A DNA stretch of 63,079 nucleotides. Source: Podaxis mareebaensis. Lineage: Eukaryota; Basidiomycota; Agaricomycetes; Agaricales; Agaricaceae. Below are positions 48,086 through 59,922 of this stretch, piece after piece. Each line of letters begins with the position of its first letter. Within the stretch, counting starts at the first letter, position 1. A program made the position numbers and the translations under genes. The stretch lies in contig JAEUWP010000598.1 in assembly GCA_018524725.1 (NCBI GenBank), positions 1 through 63,079 on the forward strand, given 5' to 3'. The notes beneath the pieces were generated by a model that saw only the letters and a program-made list of their open reading frames with translations, did no database searches and had not been told where the DNA came from.

Positions 48086-48652
48086 TTCAGTGTTGTGCCA
48101 ACTCATGAGTACTCATGAGTATTCATGAGTTACTCATCTTACGTTCATGAGTCTGATGGCACGTGCACCACACAGGTAAGGTCTGGGAAAACCGTATCAA
48201 ACTAGAGTTATTGTAGGTATCAATAGCCCATTGGCATAATAAAATTTGTTCAGTCATTTCGTCAAGTGGGATGGCGCCATCCTCCTCCTTGTTTTCTACA
48301 TCATCTGTGGTATCTAAATCCAGCAGTTGGTGGAGTTCAGGCTCCTGATCAAAGCCCAGTAACACATGTTTTCCGAAAAATTTGTCGGCCTCATTTGGAT
48401 ACTTGGTGAAATACTGTCTCCACCATCCATAATCTTCGGGATTTGAGGTACTATTGGCCATTTGTAGCAAGGAACAGGGTGTCTAACGTCATGTCAAGTA
48501 ACAGTGACCAGAAAAGGCTGGAATCGTGTTTGACCGATTATCGTGATCAGAGATCACGCTGTGAATGTATTGAGATACCATTCGTGCGTAGACTCATCGA
48601 TTATACCCGGCTCATGAGCCCTCATGAGGTACTCATGAACGGCACAACACTG
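48086..48652. mobile_element. hAT-like miniature inverted-repeat element
   Basis: Left end CAGTGTTGTGCC (48088-48099) is perfectly repeated in inverse orientation at 48641-48652. Inside each end lie several copies of CATGAGT(A) in the same mirrored arrangement. The 8-bp word GGATCAAT occurs at 48078-48085 and at 48653-48660, that is, directly outside the right end and two bases outside the left end. Eight-base target duplications and CAGxG ends are known features of hAT transposons. At about 565 bp it is too short to encode a transposase, so it would move only with help from a complete element. Confidence 0.75.
48123..48461 (-). CDS. hypothetical short frame inside the hAT-like element
   Basis: A 112-residue frame from ATG at 48461 contains NPEDYGWWRQYFTKYPNEAD, KFFGKHVLLGFDQEPELHQL and an acidic stretch. 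It ends inside the left terminal repeat region. Composition is protein-like; it may be a leftover of a captured gene or of the parent element. No domain was recognised and expression is uncertain. Confidence 0.3.
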   Translation of the reverse strand: MANSTSNPEDYGWWRQYFTKYPNEADKFFGKHVLLGFDQEPELHQLLDLDTTDDVENKEEDGAIPLDEMTEQILLCQWAIDTYNNSSLIRFSQTLPVWCTCHQTHERKMSNS

Positions 48653-48660
48653 GGATCAAT

Positions 48661-49431
48661 ATCTGGTCCTGGCTCCCATTGAATGAGCCATCCCTAATGA
48701 CTGCTCTCAGGCTTGTCCACGAACCGTGATTCTGGATCAACCCCTCAGCGGATTATTACCGAGTCAGTTTGGTAGTCAAAATTCCTCTATCAATTGGTCA
48801 GTTAGCAGTCGCCCGCACGCTCTAGGATGTTTAGGGTCCTGAATAGGGTACGCGTTGTGTGATAGGTGGTGGCGTTAACGTGAGGGCTGTCTGCAGAGCA
48901 GACGACCTTGGACAAAATTTTGTGTCTGTCTCCCCGGAATATCCCTTGCTGGACCCGGTCAATAACGCAATATTCCTCAATTACCACACACCGGTGTGCC
49001 AGCGGCCGACCTCGTGATCATGACACCAGTGACGACATATCCCAGTTTTCAAGGGATTCAGAGCATTTTTCCTGAATGTCAACTTTTCTGGGTCTTATAT
49101 AGATCCGTAATGCAATTCGACCCGCTGCACCACTACACTAGAAGACTAGGACAAATAGCTTGGCGACATATCACAGGACATAAGGTGAACGGTATGCATA
49201 CAAGGAAACCGACGCCACTCCCCCTTCCCGCAAGTCTTTCCATGCCTGTTCCAATCGCGTTTGAGTTGGTTTCTGGGGGCGTACCGAACCGAAGATGCCT
49301 GGGATAGTGATCGGTGGGTCGGTGGCGTATATATGTTGTAGTTGGGGAGATAACTTTCTCTTCCACTCCCGTAGGCGTCGGTGTCATGATGCTAGTTCTC
49401 CCCTCCGATGTGATTCCGCTGCGCGTGAATA
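48661..49431. other. intergenic, upstream of the second DUF6534-type gene
   Basis: No gene is supported. A further 5' exon of the membrane protein could lie here, since an acceptor-like CCAG precedes its first conserved helix at about 49484. Confidence 0.3.
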
Positions 49432-51014
49432 ATGCGTGCGTCCATCAGTTGTCCTTCTGCCCGCTACATATTAACAATATCCAGATCGTTGTTGCTTGGA
49501 ACGTTCATCAACCTTGTTTTGGTTACACTCGAACTCACCCAGGCACACCGGTACTATACGAACAAGGTCCGAACGAAGCATGACAAGGTCGTCATCAAGC
49601 TCGCTGTTGCTTTCAACCTCTTGTTGGACACCATCGGGTCTGCCGCAGCTTGTGCCGTGATCTTTCTGGTATGTCGCCTGAGCATGTTCCTTGGCACGTC
49701 GCACCTATCAGCGTCTCTGAGCAGTACTTTGTGCCCTACTGGGGTACGAGCTTTGGCGTTCTTTGACATATAAATTTAGAACCGACATAGGTTTGTCTAT
49801 CGTTAGGGGATATCGCAAAAACTCAGGAGAATTTATGGCCTCTGACCCTCGTTGTGGCTGCTACGGCTCTCTGTGCGTTCGTAGTGCAATGTTTTATGGT
49901 TCGCCGCTATTTCAAGATGTGAATGCCCCGTTTCTTTCTCATCGAAACCCTTAGTTGACCTGCTTTTACCCAGGTCTCGGAACCGTTTTGTCACTGCACT
50001 TCTGGTTTTTCTGATCGTCACAGGAGTGCGTGCCCTTCTTTCTCTGACCCCCGATACTCACCTAACCACCCAGCTCGGAGCCACGGCCCACACTGCTGCT
50101 GCTATAACCCGGCATCCGTCCCTTGCGCAACGATACAAGTTGGTCCCTTTTGTTATTACCGGACTAGCGAGTGCCGCTCTCGCCGACCTTGGAATCACAG
50201 TCAGCTTACTGTGGCAGTTAAATCACATCTCGACGCAAAGCATCTCTACTGCTGGGTGAGTGAAAATGCGCGTTGTCGGTTGCCAGAACTCTGAAGTTTT
50301 TTCAGGCTTCTTCACAGAATTTCTGTGTTGGCTATCAAAACTGGGACAGTCCCCTCGTTTATTGCTACTGCTTCTCTTATTGCGTTTCTCGTTAATCCCG
50401 AGTCTCAAGGTCGGCTGGCTCTTCCATGATGCTTATGTCGGTTTACTAACTCCTGATTTCAGTATTTGTCGCTATTTTTCTGCTTCTCGGACGCGTTTAC
50501 ACATCCACAATGCTTTTTACGCTTAACAGCCGCGAGAAGATACGAGGCAGTTGTTGGATCCAGACGGACCGCGTCAGCTCGTCGAATATCGTGGTTCCTT
50601 GTAATTTACTTCTTCCTTCCTATCGTCATGCAGGAGTGCTGATTTGTTCTCCAGCCTCAGGGAGCCCCACGCCAGAAATATCCAGATTTGAGAAAGACGC
50701 AGACCATGAAATCACATTTGCTCGCCGTTCCGAGGTTCGTACACCAACTTTCCCCGATGATCAGTTCCTAACGCATTGGTTTTGTGATGGTTTGGTCTTG
50801 AATGTACCTCCGTTGTCTTTTCAAGGTTAGCAGAACGGAGCCGAGTCTCGCACCCTCAGCTATTGTCACAACAATGTCAACATCCCCATCTTCTAACATC
50901 CTACGTACCCAAGAAGAACCAAGCGTTTATCTAGCTAGTGTTAAAGGCGTCCCTGAGCATGGGCTTTTGAAACCTCCTCCCGCTCTTGCAAAAACTAATT
51001 CGTCAATCGTGTGA
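49432..51014 (+). CDS. DUF6534-type multi-pass membrane protein
   Basis: Spliced exons give SLLLGTFINLVLVTLELTQA, HRYYTNKVRTKHDKVVIKLA, FNLLLDTIGSAAACAVIFL, WGDIAKTQENLWPLTLVVAA, FVVQCFMVRRYFKM, NRFVTALLVFLIVTGVRALL, FVITGLASAALADLGITVSL, LLHRISVLAIKTGTVPSFIA, FLVNPES and LLGRVYTSTMLFTLNSREK. This is the seven-helix order of the basidiomycete DUF6534 family, including the C-terminal R-YTST--TLN-R. A Ser/Pro-rich tail (PEHGLLKPPPALAKT) ends at TGA 51014. Start at 49432 is the in-frame ATG before helix 1; an upstream exon is possible. CpG content is normal, unlike the relative at 24-25.6 kb. Role unknown. Confidence 0.75.
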
Positions 51015-51221
51015 TTCTTTCTCTGGAGATAGGTTAGCAATTGCATACGTTTAACATATCCCGTTTACGTAGTATAACACGTCCGACATGTTTCCCTGGT
51101 CCTGCCAGGTCCTGCCATCCATGCCGAGATTCAAGCAGGATTATCCTGACCAAATAAGGAAGCGGATAAGATAACCAGGCGTGCGGTTTCTTATGACGTC
51201 TTTCACTCGTACCTTTCTGCC

Positions 51222-53382
51222 ATGACACCCAAGATGACCAACTCTCCTCCTGTTCTTACCATTGCCGGCTCGGACTGCAGTGGTGGTGCAGGAATTCAGG
51301 TAAGGGCTTTAAGGGCCTTCATCACCAGAATTGTGACTGAAGACGGCTGAGTTCCTCTAGGCTGACCTCAAAACCTTCTGCGCGTATGGATGCTATGGCA
51401 CGAGCGTTATCACGGCACTCACGGCGCAAAACACGACTGGAGTTGAGGATGTGTTTGCTTCTCCGCCTTCTTTTATCGAGAAACAGGTCTTACCATCTTT
51501 TTCCCTCCATGCGCGGCAGCCAACTGAGCGTGAATATGTGCACAGATTGCGATGGTACTATCAGACACAAACATCATGGCTATCAAAACTGGAATGCTTT
51601 TCGATGCGGAAAATACGCGAGCCGTCGTCCGCGGCATCAAGAAACATTACTCAGCCTCGCCTTCGAACAGGCCCCCAATTATCTGCGATCCAGTATGTGT
51701 CTCCACGTCGGGGCATACGCTGTTGCACTCCGATGCACTCGACGTTCTCATCGACGAACTCTTTCCCCTTTCGACACTTATAACACCAAACAAATCTGAA
51801 GCCGAGCTCCTCCTTGGCCAACGCGGCTTCAAGACCGAAATCAGTACACTGGAAGATATGATTTCGGCGGCGAATCGGATGTTACTGGTATTCACATCTC
51901 ACGCCGTTCTAGTCAAGGGTGGGCATATCACGGCAACAGTCCAAGACGTCAATGAGCTGGCTAAAACAAACCCTCATGTGCGAGTGGTACGACATGGGTT
52001 GTTGGAGGAGAATATGGAAATCTTGTTGATTGGTGGGGAGGGGAGGCCTGATATTGATTTTGACCCTAGGTTGGTTGTGGATGTATTGCAGGAGAGGGGA
52101 GGGGAGACGACGCTCTTCGTAAGGCCGAGAGTTGAATCGACGAGCACCCATGGGACCGGGTGCACCCTCAGCGCGGCTATTGCTTCTGCGCTTGCGCAGG
52201 GAGGATCCTGTTCGTCGAGGTTTCTTCTCTGCATGGTTATTGTGGTTTTAACTGATCGGTAATTCTCTAGTGGTGGATGCTGTAGACAACGCAGCAGTCT
52301 ACACGCACTTGGGCATCGAGACGGCCGAACCCATTGGGAAAGGCCACGGCCCGCTCAATCACCTCCATTCCACAAGCAAACTCTTGATACCGAAGTGCTT
52401 ATCTGATCTATTTTATCAGCCCGACAAGCTTACACCTGTCCACAGGCCTACAAGATGTAACCCATACCCCTTCACGAGGTACCTCATAAAGAGCACAGCA
52501 GCGGCCTGGAAGGCATATGTCGAACATGACTTCGTGAAGCAACTAGGGAAAGCGACTTTGTCTCGTTCAGCGTTCCTTCATTTTATTATGTGCGATTTTG
52601 TGTTGATACAGTGCTATCCTGCACTCACTTCCTGTTTTTTTAGTCAAGATTATCATTATTTGAAGTACTATGCACGCGCGTACGGGTAAGGGTATTTTGG
52701 TATGACGATCGGTTCATGGGCCTGCTGACTCTCATTTTAGGCTCTTAGCCGCCAAATCGTCGACCTTCGCCGAGATCGACACGGCAACCCAAACTGTCCT
52801 CAATATCCTTCGCGAAATCAACATGCACAAGGCGTTCTGCAAAGCCTTCGGCGTCACCCAAGAAGAGTTAGAATTGACTTGCGAGACAGCAGCTACAACG
52901 GCATATGGTGCATACCTCATTGACACTGGATTACAAGGTGTGTAGCCATTCACCTTGTCCGACACAATCAAGGGCTGAGGGCTTGATTTGTGGATGGCTA
53001 TCATGTACAGGCGACAGCACGAAATTGTTAATGGCGTTGTTGGCTTGTCTCTTGGGATACGGAGAGGTCGGGCTGTGGTTGAAGAAAGAAGCCATGAAAA
53101 AAGATTCTTGGGTTGTATACGAGAAGAACCCGTACAAGCAATGGATTGACGATTACTCCGGAGAGGGTTATCAACAGGCTGTCCGATTGGGATTAGGTGG
53201 GTGTAAATTTAGCATGGATTGTAGGAGAGGACGTTGACAAGTTGAGGGTCGTAGATGTGATTGAAGCTCGGGCATTGGCTGATCCACCGTCGTTTGCGAG
53301 ACTCGAGGAATGGAGGACAGTATGGGAGAGATGTACGTTGTTGGAAAAAGGGTTCTGGGATTCGGCGATGGCGAATGCATAG
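51222..53382 (+). CDS. THI20: THI20-like bifunctional thiamin enzyme (HMP kinase + TenA)
   Basis: Multi-exon gene. The N-terminal half is a ThiD-type hydroxymethylpyrimidine (phosphate) kinase: [18 protein letters not shown] at the start, [20 protein letters not shown], then [21 protein letters not shown] and the nucleotide-site motif [16 protein letters not shown]. The C-terminal half is a TenA/thiaminase II domain: [44 protein letters not shown] and [19 protein letters not shown]. The fusion matches yeast Thi20, which makes and salvages the pyrimidine part of thiamin. Exon 1 (51222-51299) ends at GIQ. Stop at 53382. Convergent with the endonuclease III gene, 109 bp away. Confidence 0.92.
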
Positions 53383-53491
53383 AAGGCAACGCGAGAAGAA
53401 ATGGACAGATGTAAGGAATTAGGATTATATACGTACGATACACAGTGATTTGGAGGGTATATGCGAATTTCCGAGATCACGGTTCGTCTGG

Positions 53492-54962
53492 CTAAGGGAG
53501 GTCTTCGTCTTCCTCTTTTGGCATGACTTCCAACTGCGCCATGGACTCTTGGTCAATGGGAGGATTTGGGAACTTGAGATCTTCTTCCTCGAGTTCCACC
53601 TTGACCTTGGGTGGCGAATCTTGGCTAGAGAAGACCACAGCCTTTCGTTTAGTTGATTTGGTCACTTTTTGTGCACTCGGACAAAGTCCTTTCGTCGAGA
53701 GTTCACACATGTCGCAGCGGGGGCCAACAGGAAGGCAGATGACCTGGAAGAACATGTTAAGTGGGTGATAACGACTTGAGTCGGGACTTTGACTACCTGT
53801 CCGAAACCAACGAGCAAGTGGTTGATTTCGCGATGGAACTCTGTTGGTAGCCAGGATTGGAGGTTTAACCTGAATGATGGTCAGAGTTCGAACAGCATCT
53901 CGGAGTTGGCAATTACAGACCGAGTTTCTTCCGGGTTCTTGGTCGGTTTCTTGTGCCACCCAAGGCGATTCGTTATTCGGTGTACGTGGATGTCAACTCC
54001 GATGCCATGATTCCTGTAAAGAAGTGGATAAACGCGTTGTTAAGCATGAGAACACAATACATACAGGTTCCAGGCTACTTGAAGGGTTAAGAACGCCATC
54101 TTGGGGCCTACTCCTGGTAAGGAGCAAAGTTCGTCAACGGTCTTGGGAACATCGGAATTGAAGTCGTCACGAAGTCTTTGGGCGGCTTGCTTGATGTATC
54201 TCAGCATGACAACAAATATATGAGCCACAGGTAATAGGTTAGAGTTTGGGAGATTAGTCACCCAGATTTTCGTCTCCAAAATCCGACTTTGTTGATCGCC
54301 TCCGCAATGACAGACTCCTCCGTGGCAATGACTGCATCTATGGACAAGGTTCCGCCAACAGCAGCTCGAAGCTTTATCACAGCAGCATCGGTAACCTCGT
54401 CTTTAGTTTGAGACGAAAGCATGAGGGATACGAGTGTAGAAAATCTTCTGTTCTTTACTGAATGAGTTCGTGATTCATGGGATAGAGGATGACATGGACG
54501 TACTTTGGGATCGCTCTCGCCACGCTGCGCTTGGTCACAGCCCATGGTGTCCACAGGCGCAGCAATGCGCGACCTCATCTCCTTGATGGTATCATACACT
54601 TCCCTCCAGTTCTCGGGTGCTGGATGAGGAGAAGCCAAAGCCTGGGGTATAGGTTTGGGTTTCTTCGGCGAGATCGCTCTGACCACCTTTCTAGGTGCCG
54701 AAGCATCCGCCCTTTGGCGTTTTCTGGACATCGGTTCTGGTGTGGAAGAGGCAGACGCCTCGGTATCATGTTCTCTCTTGATCCGTTTCGTTCTTCTTGA
54801 ACTTTCTGGTGAAGCTTCGAGGGGTGCAGATGTGGATGGAGCCTCGATGTCTCCTGGCTCGTAGATGGTCACGGAGGAGTTATAAGCACTCGGACGGGTC
54901 TTGAAGCTCATAGAACGTGTCGTCCGAGTAATCCGAGCACTGCTGCTGGCCATAGTGGTCAC
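53492..54962 (-). CDS. NTH1: endonuclease III homologue (DNA glycosylase/AP lyase)
   Basis: Base-excision repair enzyme for oxidised pyrimidines. The basic N-terminus ([16 protein letters not shown]) fits nuclear import. Conserved core: [20 protein letters not shown], then the helix-hairpin-helix [12 protein letters not shown] with catalytic Lys, [14 protein letters not shown] with catalytic Asp, and the iron-sulfur ligands in [19 protein letters not shown]. The last Cys spacing is x7 rather than the bacterial x5. Five introns are proposed, including 54453-54503, which is in frame and could be read through. Start at 54962; MASSSARI three codons later is also possible. A Lys/Glu-rich tail follows the cluster. 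Divergent from the TPR/CCCH gene. Confidence 0.93.
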
Positions 54963-55168
54963 CGTCGTCGCGAGAACGCAGGGACGGAATTAGTGTAATT
55001 ACGGTCACGTGGTATGCTACCGCCTCTTCTGGAGGTGCTGGTCTATTTATAACTACACTGACCGCCCGTTCATACCATCATCTCCGCCCCTCTGGTTTCG
55101 TCCGCTCAATCCAACGCTCGTCTCACAAAGAAGAATTTTCTAAGAATTAACATCATAGTGCGTGTGGC
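54963..55168. promoter_or_regulatory. shared divergent promoter region
   Basis: A 206-bp gap separates the start codons of the endonuclease III gene (minus) and the TPR/CCCH gene (plus), so both promoters must lie here or overlap upstream exons. A TATTTATA-like word is present near 55043. Confidence 0.5.
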
Positions 55169-58100
55169 ATGCCAGAAAGAGGTGTCGCATCCACTGGCTT
55201 GCCCAGAGTCAAATGGTCCCACCAGAAGCACGCGGCTCAATTGACTGAGAGGAAGGAGGCCAGAGAGGCTGCCAATAAAAGGAGGAGCGAACACGCAGAC
55301 GTGCTGAAAGAAGAGGTTTGCGCCAATTAATCAATTTCGCATCTCACTCGTAACCTGAGGATAGGGCAATGACCACTTCAGACAAGGTCGTTATGTGGAG
55401 GCCATCGCAAAATATAACGAAGCGGCGAAAATATACGGGCTCAGGCCGGTTATTATGTCCAATCTCTCAGCGGCATATCTGAAGCTCAAACAGTACGTTT
55501 GCCGCATTCCTGTAGAGAGATGATCTGTTCTGATTCGCTCAATTGCCAAGGTATGAACTTGCTGAATGGGCTGCCGACTGTGCTCTGCTTCATTCCCCGC
55601 GTATGGCGAAAGCACGCTTTCGAAGGGCAATGGCTCGTAAGGGCCAAGGGATGTTCAAGGGTGCCGAATTCGGGACGTAAATCTGTTTCTCTTTTGTCAG
55701 AGTTATGTTTGACCCTAGGGGTATTAGACCTTAGGGTTGTCATCAAGCGTCATCCCGATATTACGGAAGCGAAAACAGAGTTGGATAAAGTGCAAGCAGA
55801 GAGGAAAAAACATGGGGACGGTCAGAGAGCGGAGAAGACCTACGACGAAGAATTCCCTCCTTTCGATGCCGAGGAATGGGACCCACCGTTGGACTCGGAC
55901 TCTGAGGATGTCAAGCATACAGGCAATGGCAAGCCCTGCAGATTCTATAACCACGGCGGGTGTGGAAAAGGTGCCCTATGCGACTATAGTCACGCTCCCG
56001 ATGATAAAAGCATACGCGACGATTTGTACGCACCATTCGTTGGATTCTAACTTCATTGAACTCATTTATTTTTAGAGGGCAAAATGTATGCGTCTATTTC
56101 CTGGTCGGAAATTGCAAGTACGGCGACAAGTGCATTTATGCTCACACGGCGGACTATCTTCCTCAAGGCTGGTGGAACGATCCAGAACAAGCTCAAGAAG
56201 CTAAGAAACTTCAAGCTGCCATAGACGATCCCACCACTGACGACTTGACCATCCAAATCCTCGAGAACACCACCTTATACGGCCGACTCAAGAAGGCGCA
56301 AGGCTACCAATCAGACCTCCGAATCTACAGTCTCATTACTCCCGACATCCTCAAATCGAGGGTCAAAGAGGACGCACAAGAGCAAACTAACGCCTCAAAT
56401 GTACCTCCTTCTCAAGAACTCGAGCGCTTCATCCTTCTCCTTTGCCTGGAGGACCCGGAACTGTTCGACAGTGCTAACGATCACCTTCTGAAGGCATTGA
56501 AGGCCAAAACCAAGTTTGTGCGCGCGAAGAACGCGACGCAAGCTTCCACCTACCTTGGCGCCCCAGAGTTGGCCGGAGTCATCGTAGGTGATGCCGGAAT
56601 CGTCAGCCGCTCCAACTCCGGTGTCGCTTCCCAGCTGGCGGACTATACCAAGCGAGGTGGAACAGTTGTCTTTGGTGGCCTATTCCCCTCGTTTATTTCT
56701 GGCACCGATTTCGGTCGCTTTTTCTCTCAAAATTTTGGCTTGCAGTGGGAGCGTGGCTCTTATTTCCGTACGACCTTCTACAAAAACACCGCGAACGATA
56801 TCGTGAAAAAGAATCCTTCCCTGGCTGTGTCGTACAGCATGAAGGCGTTGCATGTGCAGGGCATCACGCCTGAATATGCAATTTACAGGGCGAATGAATC
56901 CTCTCGCACAGAATCTCTCGTGTTCTCCCCTAACCCCGTTTCTAATTTTGAGGAGTCACCTGCCGTGTCTGTGCAAGTTGGGAATGGTACGGTCGGCTTC
57001 TTGGGTGACGTCAATGCGGAGGAAAGTTCGACGGGGACCATCTTGGCAATGCTTGGCCTTCTTGATACTCCCTCTCCCCCGGAAGCTGTTGTATCGAAGG
57101 GAGTGGGAAGTGTAGACGCTCCTCCACCCGCTGCAGAAAAGAAAACCAAAGGGAAGAAGAAGAAAAAGGGGAAGAAGAAGACAAACGGAATTAGCGTCGC
57201 CCCCTCATCCGTGCCCACACCTGCTGCCCTTTCTTCCTCGCGTAACGCTCAAATGTCGACATCCGCACAATCCGAGTACTTCATCATGCAATTGACCCTG
57301 GACGGCAACGACGACTCTTTTGATTGGGGCCACAAGTCGACAATTGCAGCCATCAAGGCCAAGATGGACGTCCAGAAGGCAACTACGGAAGTTCAGGCTC
57401 TGACTCTCTTATCCTCTCCGTACCTCCGTGGTGTTTTCGCCACGGATGCTGAACTGACGGAGCCTGAATACAAAGGCCTTCTAAAGAGGATAGTCTCTTA
57501 CGTCAATGGCGGAGGTCGTCTGGTCTTGGGTGGAACATTCAGTTGCTTTGCAAAATTCCCGGAGTTCGAGCCTTTCTTTGCGGTATTCGGGTTGTCCTGG
57601 AAGGCTGCAGCTTATACGAGGGAGTCTCTCACGTTGAATCGTGAGGGCGCCGTCCTCGCCGAGGACCCGTTCCTCCCCGAAGAAATCGATATCAAAGCCG
57701 TGTTCCTGGCGGATGCCGATTCTGAGGACATGATCTATTATCGGAAAGATATCAAATCACAAACGGCCATCGCTTTCGGACGGGCAGACGGCAAAGGATA
57801 TGTAGGCTATATTGGCGACGTTAATGGATCCTCTTGTACAACCCCCAGCGTGCTCGCCATGCTCGACCTTCTCAAGTATCCCCGCCCACTTACAAAACCA
57901 CTTTCCCACGAGTTTGTCATCGTCCTCATGCACTTTATTTCCATCGACGAATATGAGAAAACGCCATTGTGCAAGCGGTTGAAAGAGAAGGGGGTGGAGA
58001 TCATAACAGACGAGCAACTCTCAGACCCCAGACTCGCAGATCTACTTTCTTCTCCGGATTTACGCGGTGTCCTCGTGCTTGACGATACCTTTTCGATGCC

Positions 58101-58530
58101 AGAACGGGAGTGGCTAGGACACCAGGTCGCTGCATATGCCTGGTCGGGCGGTACAGTCATCTTTGCCGGTGATTTTGGCACCATGACACCTCCAGATGAG
58201 TTTGAACAGTTATTGACGGACAACTTTTGTCTCCCATGGAAGATCTCTTGTGCCACGGAGTTGACCGTGACACTGAATAGGGAGAGCCTGTTGGTTAAGA
58301 AGTTGGCACTTCCGGTGCTGCAGGAGAACACGTATTCTGAAGGGGCATTTTTGTACGATGTTGGCCCTAATGCAGTGGTTTACGGAAGTCAGCCAGGCCT
58401 TGGACCGGAGAGGGCCACACATGTTCCCGTGGCATATGCCAACGTTGGGAAGGGTTATGTTGCGTTCTTCGGGCACGACAAGATTAGGGAACTGGATACG
58501 AAGTTGATGCTGGGGATGCTGAAGCTCTGA
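55169..58530 (+). CDS. TPR and CCCH zinc-finger protein with triplicated C-terminal module
   Basis: Spliced from MPERGVASTG at 55169 to TGA at 58530, about 1,050 residues. Domain order: a lysine/arginine-rich N-terminus; TPR-like helices (GNDHFRQGRYVEAIAKYNEA, IMSNLSAAYLKLKQYELAEW); an acidic linker; two CCCH fingers of spacing C-x7-C-x5-C-x3-H (CRFYNHGGCGKGALCDYSH and CVYFLVGNCKYGDKCIYAH) split by an intron; then three related repeats of about 190-200 residues. Each repeat has a central block of the type LA-Y---GGTVVFGG-F and ends GxGYVGxxGDVN-like, LAMLxLL. A Lys-rich linker (KKTKGKKKKKGKKKTNG) separates repeats 1 and 2. CCCH fingers suggest RNA binding. The repeats resemble glutamine-amidotransferase-like (ThuA-like) folds, but no catalytic Cys was identified. 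Confidence 0.8.
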
Positions 58531-58746
58531 CTTTGAATGTATTTTATATCATTGTTGGCCCACTCTTTTTCCCTCAAAGGTCTTTGCTTATAATCGCTAC
58601 ATATCCATGGAGTACAGTCCGCTTTCTACATACAAGATAATCGTATAATGCCAAGAGCATAACGTCCTTTCGTGTCAAGGTATCGGGTGATCGGGTATAT
58701 GGTCAATGCTGGGGAATAACTCGTCAATTTCTGTGAAGGGTCGTCA

Positions 58747-59922
58747 CTATAAGTCTGTCTTTCTTCGTTTTGAGATTAAACCGGAGGTCTCTGGGGGTTT
58801 GTTGGAGCTGCTCTGCCCAGGTTTATGGTTCCGCTTGAGGACCCCGGCGTTCTCGATACCCTGATAGAAGCGACTGAGAATATGCTCCTGCAGAATGAGT
58901 CGCGGATCGCCTACTATAAGAGGTTGTTCAACAATGAGTGAGTCATCCGGCTTTTGTACCGTCGACTTGGGAGCTTTCGTAAGTTTAGCGAGGGCCCGGA
59001 GCTTAGTCTTTGACAGGCCGAGCTGTGGATATGTGTCCATGAAGAACGTCGTGTACAGGAGTGAAAATCTCCACCGAACCTGTTTATCACGCTCCTGGAT
59101 CTCGGCCTTAAGCCCTTCTATCTCCTTCTCCTTCGACATGATTTCTTCCTGCTTTTTGCGAAGCGAACGAGTAAGACGGCGGTTGGTATCCTGTTCGGAG
59201 TTTCGTTTCTGTTTCTCGTATGCCAGCTCATCCCGCACTGTGGTGATGGTGGCTTCACGTTCCATAACGGTCCGGTTCAACCGGTCGATCTCTATGGTCA
59301 ATACTTCTTTGGATTTGAGTTGTGAACGGACGGTCTTGAGTTGCCGGCGCAGGACCTCATTCTCTTCGCGGGCGCATTCTAGATTTGACATCAGGGGTGT
59401 AACCCGTTCCTCAAGTCTACGTGCCGCATCAAGAAGTGCAATCTGTGGATGCGAAACCAGCCCAGTAGTCCCAAGTCAGTTGTGGCTTAAATCACTTGTG
59501 GTGTGAAAGGGGGCACGAATACAAACAGCTTTTTCGTCGCCGATGGGTGTATCCGGATTGTGGACTAGCCCTTTAATTATGTCACCAGCCTTTCCGGCAA
59601 ATATAGCAGGTGTGTCTTGGTCAATGCTCTCGATGTGGTGGAGAATGCGACTGGACTTGTCCGGGTCGGGGAAGTTAAGATAGATCCGGAACGGAGATTT
59701 GGTGCCCCATTCACGTCTGCATGTCGCGCATCTCCGTTCTCTAATGCTTATTTGAGATATGCAGTCCTCGCAGAAAACGTGTCCTGAGTTTGTATCGAAT
59801 AGGAACGTGTCGGTGGTTCCGAAAATCCTGGTCTGTTGTGGAAGCTACGCACCACAATGTTGCGTTAAGAACCTATCGTAGGTGTTTGTTTGGTGGCAAA
59901 TTGTGCATAGGAGTTCAGACAT
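58747..59922 (-). CDS. RING-finger protein with coiled coil (putative E3 ligase)
   Basis: Exon 1 starts at 59922 (MSELLCTIC). Joined to exon 2 it forms a C3HC4 RING: CTIC, HCGHVFCEDC and CATC with the usual spacing. A long helical, Glu/Arg/Lys-rich coiled coil follows (EENEVLRRQLKTVRSQLKSK through RSLRKKQEEIMSKEKEIE). The C-terminus has a basic end (LISKRRKTDL*), a possible nuclear signal. An intron of 57 bp within the coiled-coil exon (around 59035-59090) is proposed but is in frame, so retention cannot be excluded. RING plus coiled coil suggests a ubiquitin ligase that dimerises. Convergent with the TPR/CCCH gene and divergent from the C2H2 gene. Confidence 0.82.

Noticed and set aside
51015..51221. 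TPP riboswitch in front of the thiamin gene
   Set aside because: None of the conserved TPP-aptamer blocks (such as CTGAGA) is present upstream. The first intron was not seen to contain one either.
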